A DNA stretch of 46,232 nucleotides, from positions 1 to 46,232 of the forward strand of contig JAUMXK010000010.1 of assembly GCA_030535295.1 (NCBI GenBank), in the 5' to 3' direction. Positions 43,851 through 46,232 of the stretch are shown here, one piece after another. The number at the start of each line of letters is the position of its first letter. Position 1 is the stretch's first letter. The stretch comes from Eubacteriales bacterium (GTDB lineage Bacteria > Bacillota > Clostridia > Lachnospirales > Vallitaleaceae). The notes under the pieces were generated by a model. It was not told where the DNA came from and made no database searches. It saw nothing but the letters and a program-made list of their open reading frames with translations. A program made the position numbers and the translations under genes.

Positions 43851-45980
43851 CTAAACCTGAAAGCCTTGAATTTCCACCTGCAAGTCCGATGCAATTCTGG
43901 CAAGCTCACTGCTGGCTTCGGCAATACCGATAATGGACTCCAGCTGATTTTGGATGGTGGAGGCAACTTCTTCGGAAGAAGCTGCATTTTGCTGGGCAAT
44001 ACTGGAAAGCTCTTGAACACCGTCCACGATTTTTTCCTTGCTGTCCTGCATGGTTTCTGCCGTCGATTCTAATGCCTCTACAATTCCCTTCATGGTTTCC
44101 ACATTGCTGGAAATCATTTCAAATTTTTCACCGGTCAAATGACTGCTCTCTTCTTGCTCTTTGGAAATGGCAATGACACCATTCATCGCCTCTACCGCCG
44201 TTTCCGTTCTGGCCTTAAGGTCGCAGATGACATTCTTGATTTCTCCGGTAAAGCCCGTGGACTGCTCCGCCAGCTTTCTGATTTCTTCCGCTACCACCGC
44301 AAATCCCTTACCGGATTCTCCGGCTCTTGCCGCTTCAATTGCCGCATTGAGGGCTAGTAAATTGGTTTGGTCGGCAATCGCTTGAATCATTTCACTGACG
44401 GTTTCAATCCGCTCCGCACTCTCATTGGTTTCCTTGACCGCATGAAAGATTTGTAATGCTGCTTCTGAATTCTTCTCACTCTTGTCAATTAAGTCCGCCA
44501 AAATCTCATTTCCTTCATTTTTGCGTAACTCTATTTCTGCCGCCGCTTCCGTCAAGTTATTGATAATTTCCACATTCTTTTCAATCATCCTACCGATATT
44601 TTCCACATTCTCAGAAGTTCTCTCCATATTTTGTGCCTGCTCGGTGGCCGAATGTGCAATCTCTTCAATGGCATTGGCAATCTCTTGTGCCGATTCCTTA
44701 TTCGTTTCTGCTGTTGCCGTCAATTCTTCGGAAGTTGCCGCTACCGTTTGTGAATTGTCGCCGATATTTTGAATCAAGCCCTTGACATTATTGGTCATTA
44801 CTTGAATGGATGCTGCAATCGTACCGATTTCATCTTTTCTGCGTAAAAGACCTGTCAATTTGGGATTTTTTTCAATTCGGAAGTCAAACTCCGACAGTTG
44901 CCTGACCAAATCCTCGGTATATCTCATCGGATTGGTAATCAGTCTTCTACTGGTGATAATCATTGCCAAAGACATAATAAAAAGTCCGACTAAGGCAATG
45001 ACGGACATCATCAGAACCAATTGATTGACATCCTTTTTAAAATACTTCAGAGACCATACCGAACTAATCGACCATGTTTCCGACACATCAGGAAACCGAA
45101 CCGGCATATATTTGATATAAGCCTGCGTCTTCAAACTCGGAGAATATTGAAACACTTCAAATTCTTCTTCCTTGCCGATTTTTTCTATACTCTCTTTGGT
45201 GCCACCGATTTCTAGATAATTTTTATTAATATTGTCCGGATTGGTGCCATGGGCAATTAAAGTTCCCTTTTGACTGATAATTTGAAAGCTCACATTCCTA
45301 TCGGAAATTTGTTCCATCATTTTTTGTACACTTGTCAATTCATAGTCTAAAAGCACAATTCCCAATGTTTTATTATTTTTTTGAATCGGTATGGTCAGCG
45401 TACAGAGCATCTTTTTCTGCATTCCCACCTCTCCCAGATACGGCTCCGAAAAATGCACCGCACCGTCATCCATGGAAATCCGGTACCAATCCTCACTGTC
45501 AAGTTTGCTTCCGTCTTCATTATTTCTGATAATCTTCCCTGCTTCATCCCTATAAAAGTACTCCATGATTCTTCCGGTTTGATCATGTCCTTCTTTTCCG
45601 GCAAATTCTCTGTCCTTTCCATCGAAAGCATTCGGCTCAAAGAAAATACCGATTGCTTTTACATCCGAATTTGCTTCCAAACCGTCCCGAATCAGCTCCC
45701 GAAAAGACAGTCTATCTTTTTCTTCTCTATCCAGGCGAACTTGCACACGCACATCTACATCCTTTGCAAGCTGATAAAGGGCATTGAATTCGGATAAAAC
45801 CATATTGGCGATGGCTTCATTTTTGGCTGTTGCCATTTCTTTGCTCCGATTCACCAAAGAAGCGGATGTCATCATGCCTACTCCTGTCATTATAACGGAT
45901 ACGACCAGAATACTGGTTAGCAGGACAACAATCATAAGCTTTACACCAATTCTTTTAAAATTGAATAGTGCTCTTTTCAT
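43851..45980 (-). CDS. Methyl-accepting chemotaxis protein, dCache type
   Basis: The product is 709 residues from ATG 45980 (AAGGAG upstream; an earlier ATG at 46016 has no ribosome-binding site). It has a membrane segment near 11-40, an extracellular Cache sensor ([40 protein letters not shown]), a second membrane segment near 325-345, HAMP, and a signalling domain with [20 protein letters not shown]. Ligand is unknown. It has a separate SigD-like promoter. Confidence 0.93.
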   Translation of the reverse strand: MKRALFNFKRIGVKLMIVVLLTSILVVSVIMTGVGMMTSASLVNRSKEMATAKNEAIANMVLSEFNALYQLAKDVDVRVQVRLDREEKDRLSFRELIRDGLEANSDVKAIGIFFEPNAFDGKDREFAGKEGHDQTGRIMEYFYRDEAGKIIRNNEDGSKLDSEDWYRISMDDGAVHFSEPYLGEVGMQKKMLCTLTIPIQKNNKTLGIVLLDYELTSVQKMMEQISDRNVSFQIISQKGTLIAHGTNPDNINKNYLEIGGTKESIEKIGKEEEFEVFQYSPSLKTQAYIKYMPVRFPDVSETWSISSVWSLKYFKKDVNQLVLMMSVIALVGLFIMSLAMIITSRRLITNPMRYTEDLVRQLSEFDFRIEKNPKLTGLLRRKDEIGTIAASIQVMTNNVKGLIQNIGDNSQTVAATSEELTATAETNKESAQEIANAIEEIAHSATEQAQNMERTSENVENIGRMIEKNVEIINNLTEAAAEIELRKNEGNEILADLIDKSEKNSEAALQIFHAVKETNESAERIETVSEMIQAIADQTNLLALNAAIEAARAGESGKGFAVVAEEIRKLAEQSTGFTGEIKNVICDLKARTETAVEAMNGVIAISKEQEESSHLTGEKFEMISSNVETMKGIVEALESTAETMQDSKEKIVDGVQELSSIAQQNAASSEEVASTIQNQLESIIGIAEASSELARIASDLQVEIQGFQV

Positions 45981-46046
45981 TTCTGTCTCCTTGTTATTTT
46001 GAATTATCATTTGCATGCTATTTCCTGTGGGGTTATCTGTAAATAA

Positions 46047-46073
46047 TTATCGGATAATCCGCTGATAACATTA
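46047..46073 (-). promoter_or_regulatory. SigD-like promoter before the second chemoreceptor
   Basis: On the minus strand TAAT is followed after 15 bases by TCCGATAA (46047-46054), a weaker match to the consensus TAAA-N15-GCCGATAT than 40057-40084. It lies about 65 bases before the start codon. Beyond it, to the right edge, I see no gene. Confidence 0.5.
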
Positions 46074-46232
46074 TTTAATTTCCTTTATTTCTTGGTAAAC
46101 CACTCTGAAATACACATATTTCCTTTCGTTTCTTCCTACTAAATTCCTAGGTTTCACTTCTGTGTCAAACGATTGCCTTTAAGTTTCCCCATTTTTCGAC
46201 AACAGAACCACTCCAACTAACCTGTAGAAGCC

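Overview
The window looks like the chromosome of a low-GC, motile, fermentative Gram-positive anaerobe, most likely a member of Clostridia. The evidence is strong AGGAGG ribosome-binding sites, an L10-leader RNA before rplJ, a lipobox substrate-binding protein, a proline-rich Cna_B-type surface protein, SigD-like promoters before two chemoreceptors, and oxygen-sensitive fermentation enzymes. Almost every gene lies on the minus strand, so transcription runs from high to low coordinates; the two DeoR-family regulators are the exceptions. I cannot name the species.

Layout from right to left. 46.2-37.9 kb: two methyl-accepting chemotaxis proteins flank a DUF4143 ATPase set among palindromic repeats, and an unusual rplJ-rplL-rpsD ribosomal island with its own promoter and L10 leader. 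37.9-33.6 kb: a CydDC-like ABC exporter pair followed by YgbA-like and DUF454 genes, behind a possible structured leader RNA. 33.5-19.7 kb: a divergent DeoR regulator and a long operon of fucK-fucI-fucA, two RbsA/RbsC-type ABC ATPase-permease pairs around one lipoprotein, then mtnK and mtnA. 19.7-6.75 kb: a second divergent DeoR regulator and a bacterial microcompartment (BMC) operon. This encodes a class II aldolase with a C-terminal encapsulation peptide, a PduP-like CoA-acylating aldehyde dehydrogenase and a PduL phosphotransacylase with N-terminal encapsulation peptides, four BMC-H shell proteins, one BMC-P vertex protein, a binding protein without a signal peptide, a CoA-disulfide reductase-like enzyme, a GctAB-like CoA-transferase pair, a FucO-like iron alcohol dehydrogenase, and DhaK and DhaL. 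A terminator ends this operon. 6.6-3.9 kb: fumC and malic enzyme with their own promoter. 3.7 kb to the left edge: the start of a large surface protein.

The most interesting content is the apparent partnership of the two central operons. FucI/FucK turn L-fucose into fuculose-1-phosphate. MtnK/MtnA can turn methylthioribose or 5-deoxyribose into the matching ribulose-1-phosphate. All these 1-phospho-ketoses are substrates for class II aldolases, giving DHAP plus lactaldehyde, methylthioacetaldehyde or acetaldehyde. Here one aldolase is cytosolic (FucA) and one carries a BMC-targeting tail next to the aldehyde dehydrogenase and PduL. No diol dehydratase is present. I infer an aldolase-type BMC that may salvage 5-deoxypentoses (SAM by-products) as well as fucose, trapping a volatile or toxic aldehyde. 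The gene content is seen; the substrate assignment is inference.
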